From assembly GCA_902779705.1 (NCBI GenBank), contig CACZCR010000003.1, positions 186,001 to 250,000 of the forward strand: DNA of 64,000 nt, in the 5' to 3' direction. Source of the stretch: an uncultured Bacteroidales bacterium. GTDB lineage: Bacteria > Bacteroidota > Bacteroidia > Bacteroidales > Paludibacteraceae. Both the position numbers and the translations under genes were made by a program. The notes under the pieces were generated by a model. It was not told where the DNA came from. It worked only from the letters and a program-made list of their open reading frames with translations, and did not search any database. Positions 18,256-26,056 of this stretch are shown piece after piece. Every line of letters begins with the position of its first letter. Position 1 is the first letter of the stretch.

Positions 18256-19129
18256 CGTCTATACTGTCTTGGTCTGCACCCGGGTTCTCGATGATCGTCT
18301 CTTCCGTCACCGTACCACCTGTCGTCTCGTACATGCTCTGCAACTTCTGACCCAAGTTACGCGTCAGCATGATCATCACCTCATCACCATCTATCGCATC
18401 CGAACCCTTCAGCGGAGACTGTGTATAAACAACAAACTTATGCATGTTCTCCTCCGTCGGCTGCTCGTCATAGTTAAATGCACCCAGTACCAAATCGTTG
18501 GCTTCCAACAACGCCTTCGCTTCATCCAAGGTCTTGCCACGCAAATCCGGCACCTTCACATTACGCGTGCCGCCTCTGCTACCACTCGCCACTACCAGCA
18601 CCAACGGACTGCCTTCTTCCACACTCTCGCCCGGCTGCAACTTCCTGCCGTTCAACGTCACATTCAGCACCAAGTCACGATACTCATGAGGCTGATACAC
18701 GATATTCGTCACCCTCAGACCCATCGCCTCCAATGTCGCCGTCGCTTGACGACTACTGATATTACGCACATCCGGCAACGCTATACGACGCTTGTTCTTC
18801 GCATTGATCACCACATACAACGGACGATGACGCTTAGCCCTGCTCAAACTCGGAGGAGTCTGCTTGATCACTATCCCGCGCGGTACCTTGTTCGTATACA
18901 CCGAGTCCACTATCGTCAAATCCATACCTACCGACTCAGCCATCGACTCGGCCTCCTCTACCAGCATACCCGTCACATTAGGAACCTCTACCTCTACACC
19001 ATGATCCGTATAGAGCTTCATCCAACCATAAAAAAGCACCACCAACACGATGGTCGCCAAAATCGCCAAAAGCACGTTCAAGAGTACAAATCCACCCTTA
19101 GAATGCGTATTTAGTAGCTTAAAATCCAT
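18242..19129 (-). CDS. Membrane-anchored protein with three PASTA domains
   Basis: The 295-residue protein has a short cytoplasmic N terminus, one membrane helix (FVLLNVLLAILATIVLVVLF, about 14-33) and three PASTA repeats beginning VEVPNVTGMLVEEAE, IALPDVRNISSRQAT and VKVPDLRGKTLDEAK. PASTA domains bind muropeptides or lipid II, but here no kinase or transpeptidase domain is attached, the usual state in Bacteroidota. The ATG at 19129 is chosen because the longer frame (19180) runs through the promoter. It is the first gene of the rluD-porX-EEP-TPR-barrel operon. Confidence 0.9.
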   Translation of the reverse strand: MDFKLLNTHSKGGFVLLNVLLAILATIVLVVLFYGWMKLYTDHGVEVEVPNVTGMLVEEAESMAESVGMDLTIVDSVYTNKVPRGIVIKQTPPSLSRAKRHRPLYVVINAKNKRRIALPDVRNISSRQATATLEAMGLRVTNIVYQPHEYRDLVLNVTLNGRKLQPGESVEEGSPLVLVVASGSRGGTRNVKVPDLRGKTLDEAKALLEANDLVLGAFNYDEQPTEENMHKFVVYTQSPLKGSDAIDGDEVMIMLTRNLGQKLQSMYETTGGTVTEETIIENPGADQDSIDDEWF

Positions 19130-19149
19130 AATTATTAAAAAAAATCGCA

Positions 19150-19180
19150 CAAAATTACATTTTTTTTTGGATATATGCAA
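19150..19180 (-). promoter_or_regulatory. Promoter of the PASTA-rluD-porX operon
   Basis: TTG at 19178-19180 (minus), within ATGCAAA read backwards, then a 20-nt spacer and TAATTTTG at 19150-19157. It overlaps the opposing promoter of the small lipoprotein gene. Confidence 0.82.
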
Positions 19181-19197
19181 AAATTATTGTAATTTTG
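19166..19197 (+). promoter_or_regulatory. Promoter of the 46-residue lipoprotein gene
   Basis: TTTG at 19166-19169, 20-nt spacer, TAATTTTG at 19190-19197 followed by CAG. The leader (about 60 nt) contains a GATTTC/GAAATC hairpin and a GTTAATATTAAC dyad just before the gene. Confidence 0.82.
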
Positions 19198-19262
19198 CAG
19201 CCGATTTCTGAAAAAAATGGAAATCATTTGTTAATATTAACTTTTTTAAGGCTTAAAAAATT

Positions 19263-19403
19263 ATGAAGAAAGTTCTTTTCATCGCAGCTGTTGCTCTTTG
19301 CGCTATGGCTTGTGGTAACAAGGCTGCTGAGAATGCAGGTGCTTGCGATACCGCAGCTGTTGACACTGTAGCTGAGCAGGTAGTTGATACCGTAGCTGAG
19401 TAA
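19263..19403 (+). CDS. Small low-complexity lipoprotein (46 aa)
   Basis: An ATG at 19263 opens a 47-codon frame ending TAA. It encodes MKKVLFIAAVALCAMACGNK followed by an acidic tail that repeats a VDTVAE motif to the end. The first 16 residues are a classic lipoprotein signal (acylated Cys17). The mature part is about 30 residues, almost only Ala, Asp, Glu, Val, Thr. Strong promoter, start codon and terminator all fit, so it is a real gene although very short. Function is unknown; its simple composition resembles small abundant lipoproteins such as Lpp or entericidins in concept only. Confidence 0.85.
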   Translation: MKKVLFIAAVALCAMACGNKAAENAGACDTAAVDTVAEQVVDTVAE

Positions 19404-19427
19404 TCAGTAGTGTAGCAACACAGGATG

Positions 19428-19460
19428 GAGGCTGTTCGATAGAGCAAGCCTCTTTTTTTT
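19428..19460 (+). terminator. Terminator of the small lipoprotein gene
   Basis: GAGGCT (19428-19433) pairs with AGCCTC (19447-19452), followed directly by eight T residues on the plus strand. Confidence 0.78.
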
Positions 19461-19468
19461 ACCCAAAA

Positions 19469-19497
19469 ACCCTCCCGCTTTCGCAGGAGGGCTTTTT
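19469..19497 (-). terminator. Terminator of malQ
   Basis: CCCTCC (about 19470-19475) pairs with GGAGGG (19486-19491) around CGCTTTCGCA, with AAAAA on the left and TTTTT on the right, so it can act on both strands; on the minus strand it follows the malQ stop by about 20 nt. Confidence 0.8.
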
Positions 19498-19516
19498 CAT
19501 ATACATAGCCTATACA

Positions 19517-22120
19517 CTATCTCACCGAGGTCAATCTGCGAATCTGCGCATTGAACGCATCCTTCTTCAGCAACTCCTCCAGCGATATATGCATCCTGTA
19601 GTTCCAGAAGTGGCGCGGGTTAGCCGGCACATTGATACGCTCGCCCTGCGCATCCGGCAACCGTACCTCGCCGTCTACTGCCAACCAGTCCTGTAGCGGC
19701 AGTATCACCCACATAGCCGGACTGTACATATGCTGGTTGACGATAAACTCAGCTATCTGAGGACTCATCTCCTGAGGCGCTTCGCCCCACCAACCCATCT
19801 GCTCGTTGTAGAACTTCTGCGTCACAGCCCTGTCTTCTTCCCACCATGCACGAAGCGGGTTCATGTCATGCGTACCCGTCGTACATACACTCAGATACGG
19901 CGCATCAGCCGGATGAGCAAACGCCAAGGTCGGATCCTTAGGCATGCGCTGAATCTCCAGACTCAAGATCTGCAACTCATGCATCACATCCGGTACACAT
20001 GCCGGAACCATACCCAGGTCCTCGCCGCAGCACAACATATGCGTTGCATTGATCAAGGTCGGCAACTTACGCATAGCCGACTGACGCCAGAACTCCGTAT
20101 GACGGCGGAAGAAATAGTCGTTATAAATGCGCATCAGCACCTCTTTCTGATCATCATACAGCTCGTTGAACGAGTGCGACTGATAGATCGAAATACGCGG
20201 GTGCAACATATACGGGTTGTTCTGGTCTATCACCATCAGCTTCTCACAATGCAGATAGATCAATCCGTTACATATGTTCAGCGCCTTCTCGGCCGTCAGA
20301 CCGGCTGCTTTCAACATCCGCTCATCAGCCACTATAGCGTCATACCACGCCTGTACCTTCACCTGCGTATCAAACTCCTCGCGGAAATAGTACACATAGT
20401 TATCGTTCGTAGCCAACGCATGCTGCTTAGCCCACTCTGTGTCATAGCCGAACACATCACCTAAGAAGTTCGAGCGGATATAAGGCTTGGTCATTCTATC
20501 CCAGTCCAGACACACGCCCTGGTTCTGCAGATCCTGGTACGAGTATGGCAACGCCGGCACAAAATGGCCGCACAGTCCCCATACATCCGTCTTCGGCATC
20601 TGCCATATACGGAAGAAGCCCAATATATGGTCTATTCGGTACGCATCAAAATAGTCCTGCATCTTCTGGAAACGATGACGCCACCAGCCAAAGCCGTCCT
20701 TGGCCATCTCGTCCCAGTTATACGTCGGGAAGCCCCAGTTCTGACCCGAGATCGAGAAATCATCAGGCGGCGCACCAGCCGATGCGTTCAGGTTAAACAG
20801 CTGCGGATCGGTATACGCATCCACCGAGTCCGGACTGATACCAATCGGTATATCACCCTTCATCGCCACACCTATCGAGTGCGCATAAGCCACTGCTTCG
20901 CTCAACTGCTTGTCCGCATGGAACTGCAGATAGCAATAGAAATCCTTCGGCTGCTTGTCACGCTTGTGCAGGAAGGCGGCATATGGCTCCAACCAGTCGC
21001 TGTTCTTAGCATAGAACGACTTATACTCTGCCGTCGAGAAGCATGCCTCACCCTCAGCCTTATACAGTGCCTTAAAGTACTTCATCTTCTCGTCATACAC
21101 ACACTGATAGTCGGCTATCGGCTTTTTGTTAAACGCCTCCTTGGTCGCATCATACTTCTTCTTCTGCGCCGGAGTCAAGCGACCCATACGCTCGATGTTG
21201 ATATAGATCGGATGCAGCGCAAACACCGATACTGCATTATACGGATACGAGTCTCTGTTTGTGTGAGTCAGCGTTGTGTCGTTGATCGGCAAGGTCTGAA
21301 TCATCTTCTGGCCCGTCAGCGCAGCCCAGTCGGCCATCTTCTTCAGGTCCAAAAACTCACCTATACCAAATCCCTCTTCTGTCCTTAGCGAGAACACCGG
21401 AACCGCCACACCTGCTGCCTTAAACCGCGGCTGCGTCCGGCGGAACGAACGGTCGTTCTGGTTGATCTTCACACCCTTCTGTACGCCCCAGATCTTTCTG
21501 TTCTCGCCCCATTCCATATCCACCGTCTGACCCGTACGCAGGTCGTAGATCACATACTTATATTCTATTATCTGGTCCGGCTCGGCCTCAAAGTCCACCT
21601 TCCACAGCGGAAAATCACCGTCCGCCATCACCAGCTTATCGTCCTGATTCCAGTCACCCAACGCCGGTATATTACCCACTACCGCAACGCCTTGCGTCGG
21701 CAGTATCTGCGGCAGGTCGATCGACAGACGGATATTGCCCTTCGGCGCTTTCACCTTCTCCGGCTTTTGACGCAGGAACAACGATTTCAAGAATGCCGTC
21801 GTATAGAACGACTTCTCATAATCGATTGCTTGCCAGTAGTCGCGCACTATCACCTTCTTATCTATCGCGCGCAGCGCGAGCGTGCGAGGCTCACCTGCCT
21901 CGTAGATATACCCGCCATCCTGCAACCGAATAGCATACTTATACTGTACCGAACTTGGGAAATCCGACACCGGCAATGTCGCTGTCCAAAAGTCAGCCCC
22001 GTGACACGTCAGCTCCAGAGGATGCTCCTCAGTCCAACCCAAAATAGAGTTTTGTGTCTCTACCACACACAGAGTCTGTCCGTACTCAGTACGATAGTTG
22101 ATTTGAAAAGTTACTGTCAT
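19517..22120 (-). CDS. malQ: 4-alpha-glucanotransferase (amylomaltase, GH77) with two CBM20 domains
   Basis: MalQ transfers alpha-1,4-glucan segments and recycles maltodextrins during starch or glycogen breakdown. The 867-residue form has two N-terminal starch-binding CBM20 modules (about 1-110, and about 128-235 with GVAVVGNIPALGDWNQDDKL), then the GH77 barrel. Catalytic segments are YRIDHILGFFRIWQ (nucleophile Asp), CCGEDLGMVPA (acid/base Glu) and TGTHDMNPLRAWW (third Asp). This long CBM20-GH77 architecture is typical of Bacteroidota and of plant DPE2. It lacks a signal peptide, so it is cytoplasmic. It is transcribed alone from the promoter at 22153. Confidence 0.95.
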   Translation of the reverse strand: MTVTFQINYRTEYGQTLCVVETQNSILGWTEEHPLELTCHGADFWTATLPVSDFPSSVQYKYAIRLQDGGYIYEAGEPRTLALRAIDKKVIVRDYWQAIDYEKSFYTTAFLKSLFLRQKPEKVKAPKGNIRLSIDLPQILPTQGVAVVGNIPALGDWNQDDKLVMADGDFPLWKVDFEAEPDQIIEYKYVIYDLRTGQTVDMEWGENRKIWGVQKGVKINQNDRSFRRTQPRFKAAGVAVPVFSLRTEEGFGIGEFLDLKKMADWAALTGQKMIQTLPINDTTLTHTNRDSYPYNAVSVFALHPIYINIERMGRLTPAQKKKYDATKEAFNKKPIADYQCVYDEKMKYFKALYKAEGEACFSTAEYKSFYAKNSDWLEPYAAFLHKRDKQPKDFYCYLQFHADKQLSEAVAYAHSIGVAMKGDIPIGISPDSVDAYTDPQLFNLNASAGAPPDDFSISGQNWGFPTYNWDEMAKDGFGWWRHRFQKMQDYFDAYRIDHILGFFRIWQMPKTDVWGLCGHFVPALPYSYQDLQNQGVCLDWDRMTKPYIRSNFLGDVFGYDTEWAKQHALATNDNYVYYFREEFDTQVKVQAWYDAIVADERMLKAAGLTAEKALNICNGLIYLHCEKLMVIDQNNPYMLHPRISIYQSHSFNELYDDQKEVLMRIYNDYFFRRHTEFWRQSAMRKLPTLINATHMLCCGEDLGMVPACVPDVMHELQILSLEIQRMPKDPTLAFAHPADAPYLSVCTTGTHDMNPLRAWWEEDRAVTQKFYNEQMGWWGEAPQEMSPQIAEFIVNQHMYSPAMWVILPLQDWLAVDGEVRLPDAQGERINVPANPRHFWNYRMHISLEELLKKDAFNAQIRRLTSVR

Positions 22121-22152
22121 AGTGTTTATCTTATTAGATTCAATTTTGGCTA

Positions 22153-22184
22153 CAAAGATACACTTTTTTTTTCAAAGTGCCAAA
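22153..22184 (-). promoter_or_regulatory. Promoter of malQ
   Basis: TTTG (22181-22184 minus), 20-nt spacer containing nine consecutive A, TATCTTTG (22153-22160). No MalR-like operator is evident. Confidence 0.8.
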
Positions 22185-23039
22185 TTATTTTGCGTTTTTC
22201 TGTACAAAACTGCCGATTAACATAGCCAACAGGCTGTTTATGCCCCACAACACTACACCCGCCAACGTCGCCTCCATGCTCCCAAACACCATCAGCGCCG
22301 CTGCACCACGCACCCCTACCTCAGCCACCGACACCGACGGCGCTATCGTCACTATCAGATAGTACACCGGTATCTCTATCCACCAATCTGTCGTCCACGC
22401 CACTCCGCACAACCGCAGCACCAACGCCAGCTGTATCCCCCAGCATAAATACCGCAGCATGCTCTGCCCTATACTCACCATCACCGTCCTATAGCTCACC
22501 GTCACCCAGCGCCGCAACAGCTTTGGTAACAACATCGTTACTAATACCGTTGTTACTATCGCTCCCCCTATCATCCATAGCTCCGTACCTCCCATCTGCT
22601 CCCCGGTCAGCCATAGTATCGTCGGCACCACGCCTACTATCACGATCGCCATCGTCATCGTCATCGACCCTATCGCACCCAGACTCAGCAGCGAACCCCA
22701 CTTCGGCTCGCCCATCAGCAACCCGCGCGCCGGATACTCGCCCAACTGATACGGAGTCATCTGACCCGCTATCTTGCTAAAGTACACCTGCCGTTGCGCC
22801 TCGCTGATCGATATATCCCCTACAAGGTACTGCCAGCGCCACGCTTCCAGCAGCATGTTCACCGGCATCAGCACCACCGCCAGCGCTCCGCATACATAGG
22901 CCACCCCGTCGGCGGCACCCAGATGGGCAGCCAACGTAGCCCAGTCATCGTATGTATATAGCTTATATCCTATATACGCATAGGCAGCTATGCTCAACAC
23001 CCATGCTATGTACGATAAGTAGCGTTTTGCGGTTTTCAT
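22185..23039 (-). CDS. Flippase-like membrane protein (LPG synthase TM / UPF0104 family)
   Basis: The 284-residue protein has about eight membrane helices and the family elements EAWRWQYLV, SKIAGQMTPYQLGEYPARGLL and SVAEVGVRGAAAL typical of the transmembrane part of lysylphosphatidylglycerol synthases (MprF) and related dolichol-type proteins. It has no catalytic aminoacyl domain, so it may be a lipid flippase; the substrate is unknown. The start is ATG 23039: the promoter's TTTG ends only 5 nt upstream, so an upstream start is impossible and the mRNA is essentially leaderless. Confidence 0.85.
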   Translation of the reverse strand: MKTAKRYLSYIAWVLSIAAYAYIGYKLYTYDDWATLAAHLGAADGVAYVCGALAVVLMPVNMLLEAWRWQYLVGDISISEAQRQVYFSKIAGQMTPYQLGEYPARGLLMGEPKWGSLLSLGAIGSMTMTMAIVIVGVVPTILWLTGEQMGGTELWMIGGAIVTTVLVTMLLPKLLRRWVTVSYRTVMVSIGQSMLRYLCWGIQLALVLRLCGVAWTTDWWIEIPVYYLIVTIAPSVSVAEVGVRGAAALMVFGSMEATLAGVVLWGINSLLAMLIGSFVQKNAK

Positions 23040-23043
23040 GCTG

Positions 23044-23075
23044 CAAAAGTACACTTTTTTTCGCACATACACAAA
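23044..23075 (-). promoter_or_regulatory. Promoter of the flippase-like gene, leaderless
   Basis: TTTG (minus), 20-nt spacer, TACTTTTG at 23044-23051, then only CAGC before the ATG at 23039. Confidence 0.8.
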
Positions 23076-23169
23076 TTTTTAATTCATTAATCAATTGAAT
23101 AGGATCATTTTGAATAGGTAATTCTAATTTTGTTATTTCATCACCATTAAATTGGCCAATCACTGATTA

Positions 23170-23183
23170 GGAGCGAAAGCTCC
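23170..23183. other. GNRA-type hairpin in long intergenic region
   Basis: GGAGC-GAAA-GCTCC is a 5-bp stem with a GAAA tetraloop. It sits in the 428-nt gap 23040-23467, which also holds the 11-bp array (23217-23260) and a very AT-rich stretch (23285-23345). On the minus strand, about 30 codons ending near 23075 (IGQFNGDEITKLELP...) read like protein but have no good start; they may be a gene remnant. Confidence 0.4.
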
Positions 23184-23216
23184 GCAAATATAGCACTATC
23201 CGCGCCCTATGAGCGC

Positions 23217-23260
23217 CGACGGTCACCCGACGGTCACCCGACAGTCAACCGACAGTCAAG
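23217..23260. repeat. Four tandem 11-bp units (CGACGGTCACC type)
   Basis: Two perfect copies of CGACGGTCACC are followed by CGACAGTCAAC and CGACAGTCAAG, with no gaps. The array is GC-rich inside an AT-rich intergenic region, 150 bp upstream of the promoter of the lipoprotein gene at 23468. Confidence 0.9.
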
Positions 23261-23410
23261 ACCTCCTGCGGCCGAAAAAATGACCGATTTTTTATACGTA
23301 ATTACTATATTATATATTTATATATAATATACATTTTTACACTTAATTTTTGGCAAAACAAAATTATAGCATCCTCATTATAATTTCCCAACTTTTTCCC
23401 AAGTAAGAAA

Positions 23411-23442
23411 TTTGCATATCTCAAAAAAAAGCAGTACCTTTG
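23411..23442 (+). promoter_or_regulatory. Promoter of lipoprotein gene 23468
   Basis: TTTG at 23411, 20-nt spacer with eight A and GCAG, TACCTTTG at 23435-23442. Confidence 0.85.
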
Positions 23443-23467
23443 TACCGAATTTAAAATGTACGCGATC

Positions 23468-23908
23468 ATGAAAGCTAAATGCCTCAAGTCAATCAACGCC
23501 ATCCTTGTCTTCCTGCTCGGGGTGTTAGGTTTTTCCGGTTGTGACCGGATGAGTGTTGAATATGGTGTCCCGAATGCGGATTTAGATATCGAAGGGCAAG
23601 TGTCGAACGAAGAGACCGAAGCGCTTCCCAACATACAGATTGTGGTTCGACAGGGCTGGAAAGATGGAGTCGGTACATTGTACTGGCAGGAATATGCAGA
23701 TACGTTCTACACCGATTCAGAGGGAAACTTTCAAAGGCACTATGGAAACATTTTCCCCTTGGAATATCACCGGATTATTGCCAATGATACTTCCGGCGTA
23801 TATGCCTCGGACTCCGTTGAAACCACAGTGTCATATACTGGTGGCGACAGACATTGGTACGACGGCCAAGCAACATTGAATGTCGACTTTGTCCTTAAAA
23901 AGAGATAA
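23468..23908 (+). CDS. Lipoprotein, rSAM-associated type, paralogue of 4395-4850
   Basis: The 146-residue protein has a lipoprotein signal ending LGFSGC (Cys25), then YGVPNADLDIEGQVSN, a carboxypeptidase-regulatory-like beta-sandwich, a YTDSEGNF turn, SGVYASDS, WYDGQATLNVDFVLKK at the end. It matches the protein at 4395-4850 along its length, although only at scattered positions. The ATG at 23456 is in frame and possible, but the one at 23468 gives a normal signal peptide. Lipoproteins of this form are recorded (from memory) as accompanying radical SAM enzymes in Bacteroides; a SPASM enzyme is encoded at 9054. It has its own promoter and terminator. Confidence 0.82.
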   Translation: MKAKCLKSINAILVFLLGVLGFSGCDRMSVEYGVPNADLDIEGQVSNEETEALPNIQIVVRQGWKDGVGTLYWQEYADTFYTDSEGNFQRHYGNIFPLEYHRIIANDTSGVYASDSVETTVSYTGGDRHWYDGQATLNVDFVLKKR

Positions 23909-23914
23909 CACTCA

Positions 23915-23935
23915 AAAGTCTAAAGTCTAAAGCTA
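23915..23935 (+). repeat. Heptamer array, AAAGTCT x3 (last degenerate)
   Basis: Two perfect AAAGTCT units and AAAGCTA begin 6 nt after the stop codon of the lipoprotein gene, before its terminator hairpin. Confidence 0.7.
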
Positions 23936-23937
23936 CA

Positions 23938-23966
23938 AAAAATACGCTCTATCGGGCGTATTTTTT
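23938..23966 (+). terminator. Terminator of lipoprotein gene 23468
   Basis: ATACGC and GCGTAT pair around an 8-nt loop, preceded by A6 and followed by T6. Confidence 0.82.
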
Positions 23967-23973
23967 ATTTTTT

Positions 23974-24005
23974 TTTGCAAATATGCAAATTTTAATGTAC
24001 CTTTG
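23974..24005 (+). promoter_or_regulatory. Promoter of the helix-hairpin-helix gene
   Basis: TTTG at 23974-23977, 20-nt spacer containing ATATGCAAAT, TACCTTTG at 23998-24005. The ATG at 24015 is only 9 nt further, so the leader is a few nucleotides at most. Confidence 0.83.
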
Positions 24006-24014
24006 TCTGCTGAA

Positions 24015-25886
24015 ATGCGAAAATCTATCGTAATTACACTATTATTATGCACCTTGCTCGCCCGGGCGCAATCACAGTTTTCCGTCGAAGACATCATCCG
24101 TGATGTCTACTCCCAACTGACCGAACTAACCGAATCGGCAGAACTGGATTATGAGGAACTACAAATGGACCTACTGGACTTAGCCGAACATCCTATCGAC
24201 CTCAACTCCGCCACAGAAAATGACCTACAAAAACTGCGGTTTCTTAGCCCCGAACAGATAGACGACATCTTGCTCTATGTCTATCTTCATCCAATGGATA
24301 GCCTATACGAATTGCGCATGATCTCCTCGCTGCAAGACTATGACATACGCAATATATGCGCTTTCTGTTATGTACAACCCAAGGACAAACCGAATAACTT
24401 GCCTCTCAATTCTAAAGACATAGCCCGCCAAATCAAACATGAGCTCATCACTCGAATAGATGTGCGTAACATGGAAAACTACATCAACGATCCGGTTATG
24501 GCACAATTTCGATACAAAGCAAGTTATCGCAACTATGCAGAGGTAGGTTTACGCCTCAACCGTCCCGTAGGAGGTGATGCTTCCTCGCTCCAATATGGCG
24601 GATACCTCCAACTCAGCCATATCGGCCCGCTCCAATCTCTGGTACTCGGTAATATGCAAGCCCATTTCGGACAAGGACTGGTGCTTGCTTCTGCCTTCCA
24701 TTCCGGCAAAACGATGTATGTCAACAACGTGGGATATGAACAAGAAGGAGTACGCAAACTCAATTCTGTAGATGGTAGTGGTCTGCATGGCATAGGCACC
24801 ACTATGCACTGGACAAAAGGCAAAATAACATTCACTGCATCAGGTATCTATTCGCTACAAAAAGACAAATCTGATATTCATCAACACATGCTTGGCACCA
24901 ACCTCACTATTAGTCAACATAATTGGAAAATAGGCATCACAGCCATCGAAAACATCTACTCCGATAGCGTCAAACCCTATCGTGATATGGCCTACAACGA
25001 GCACTATTTTCGTGGTACAAGACAAGCTATTATAGGACTTAATGGCCGTTACCGATGGCGATGGTTGGATGTTTTTGGCGAAATAGCTGCCTCTCAAAAT
25101 ACGCATTGGGGCGTAGGCGCACAAGTAGGCACGCGTCTCTATCCTGTCAGTGGACTCGGTCTAACCATTCTAGGTCGCTATTTCTCGCCATGGTTCGATA
25201 ATACTCAAGGGTACGCATTCTCCCAAACCTCCCGAGTTAACGATGAACTAGGAATCTACCTTGGCATCAATGTCCAAAGTATCGCCAAATGGCGTCTGAC
25301 TGGATATGCCGACTTATTCCGCTTTCAGGGCATCAAATATGGCATTCCTTACGCGCCTTCAATGGGCTATGACGCAATGTTTGAAGCACAATATATACCC
25401 AACTCAATATGGAACATTCGCTGGCGCGTAAGAGCGCGCGAAAAAGGACATATGGCGCATTATAGCACTCGAGCACAGTTCGTATGGCAGCAAGATGGAT
25501 GGAGTTTATGCTCTTTTGCCGAAACCAATATGACAACGGATAGCATCAGTAACATAGGCTGGGGACTAAGTATAGCACAAGATATAGCCTATACCTTCCA
25601 CTCAGTACCCATCACACTACAAGCTCGGTTACAAGGCTTTGATGCCCGTCAATGGGTCAACCGTATTTATCGCACCGAGCAAGACGTGCTTTATGCCTTC
25701 TCCTCTCCTGCAGTATATGGGCGCGGAGGAAGAGCCTATATCAACCTCCGATGGCATATTATACCACAACTATCACTCTACCTACGTCTCAGCCAAACAG
25801 TCTATCATCCGGACTGGGCGCGTCTGCAATCTATTCCTCAGACTCGGACTGATTTGCATGTGATGCTTCGTGCTACGTTGCCATAA
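24015..25886 (+). CDS. Helix-hairpin-helix protein with outer-membrane barrel-like C-terminal domain
   Basis: The 623-residue protein has a signal peptide (MRKSIVITLLLCTLLARAQS) and ComEA-like helix-hairpin-helix motifs at about 55-115 (PIDLNSATENDLQKLRFLSP, then DSLYELRMISSLQDYDI). About 450 residues of alternating, aromatic-rich strands follow, which look like an outer-membrane barrel. HhH motifs bind DNA without sequence specificity and ComEA is a DNA-uptake receptor, so an exported HhH joined to a barrel is suggestive of surface DNA binding; this is inference, since other uses of the motif exist. ATG 24015 is chosen over the upstream TTG at 24003, which lies within the promoter. It is monocistronic. 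Confidence 0.83.
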   Translation: MRKSIVITLLLCTLLARAQSQFSVEDIIRDVYSQLTELTESAELDYEELQMDLLDLAEHPIDLNSATENDLQKLRFLSPEQIDDILLYVYLHPMDSLYELRMISSLQDYDIRNICAFCYVQPKDKPNNLPLNSKDIARQIKHELITRIDVRNMENYINDPVMAQFRYKASYRNYAEVGLRLNRPVGGDASSLQYGGYLQLSHIGPLQSLVLGNMQAHFGQGLVLASAFHSGKTMYVNNVGYEQEGVRKLNSVDGSGLHGIGTTMHWTKGKITFTASGIYSLQKDKSDIHQHMLGTNLTISQHNWKIGITAIENIYSDSVKPYRDMAYNEHYFRGTRQAIIGLNGRYRWRWLDVFGEIAASQNTHWGVGAQVGTRLYPVSGLGLTILGRYFSPWFDNTQGYAFSQTSRVNDELGIYLGINVQSIAKWRLTGYADLFRFQGIKYGIPYAPSMGYDAMFEAQYIPNSIWNIRWRVRAREKGHMAHYSTRAQFVWQQDGWSLCSFAETNMTTDSISNIGWGLSIAQDIAYTFHSVPITLQARLQGFDARQWVNRIYRTEQDVLYAFSSPAVYGRGGRAYINLRWHIIPQLSLYLRLSQTVYHPDWARLQSIPQTRTDLHVMLRATLP

Positions 25887-25946
25887 CATGCCACGCGATG
25901 CCATAACACACTACCCTATCCTAGCAAAAGAGACTCTAACCATACC

Positions 25947-25979
25947 AAAAGAGACCTCATCTCGCGATGAAGTCTCTTT
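25947..25979. terminator. Strong bidirectional hairpin after tRNA-CAU and the HhH gene
   Basis: AAAGAGAC...GTCTCTTT with GATGA/TCATC arms and a GCGA-type loop gives a stem of about 14 bp ending in T/A runs on both strands. It closes the minus-strand ompA-tRNA unit and stands 60 nt beyond the plus-strand HhH gene. Confidence 0.85.
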
Positions 25980-25981
25980 CG

Positions 25982-26056
25982 TGGTCCCACTTGGGCTTGA
26001 ACCAAGGACCCCCTGATTATGAGTCAGGTGCTACTAACCAACTGAGCTATAGGACC
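25982..26056 (-). tRNA. tRNA with anticodon CAU (elongator Met or Ile2)
   Basis: A 75-nt cloverleaf can be folded: acceptor GGTCCTA with TGGGACC, anticodon arm CCTGA-CTCATAA-TCAGG, T arm CTTGG-TTCAAGC-CCAAG, discriminator A; CCA is not encoded. The CAU anticodon with this body could be elongator tRNA-Met or the lysidine-modified tRNA-Ile2; I cannot separate them. The D arm is odd: GCTC faces TAGC, leaving a C-U mismatch at the loop end and a 10-nt loop. The gene starts 16 nt after the ompA stop codon with no TAnnTTTG promoter between. Confidence 0.9.

Noticed and set aside
22963..23163. Minus-strand frame starting IGQFNGDEITKLELP
   Set aside because: About 30 codons look protein-like, but the start is a GTG right after a stop, the frame then runs through the flippase promoter and gene start, and no homology is recognised; at most a decayed fragment.
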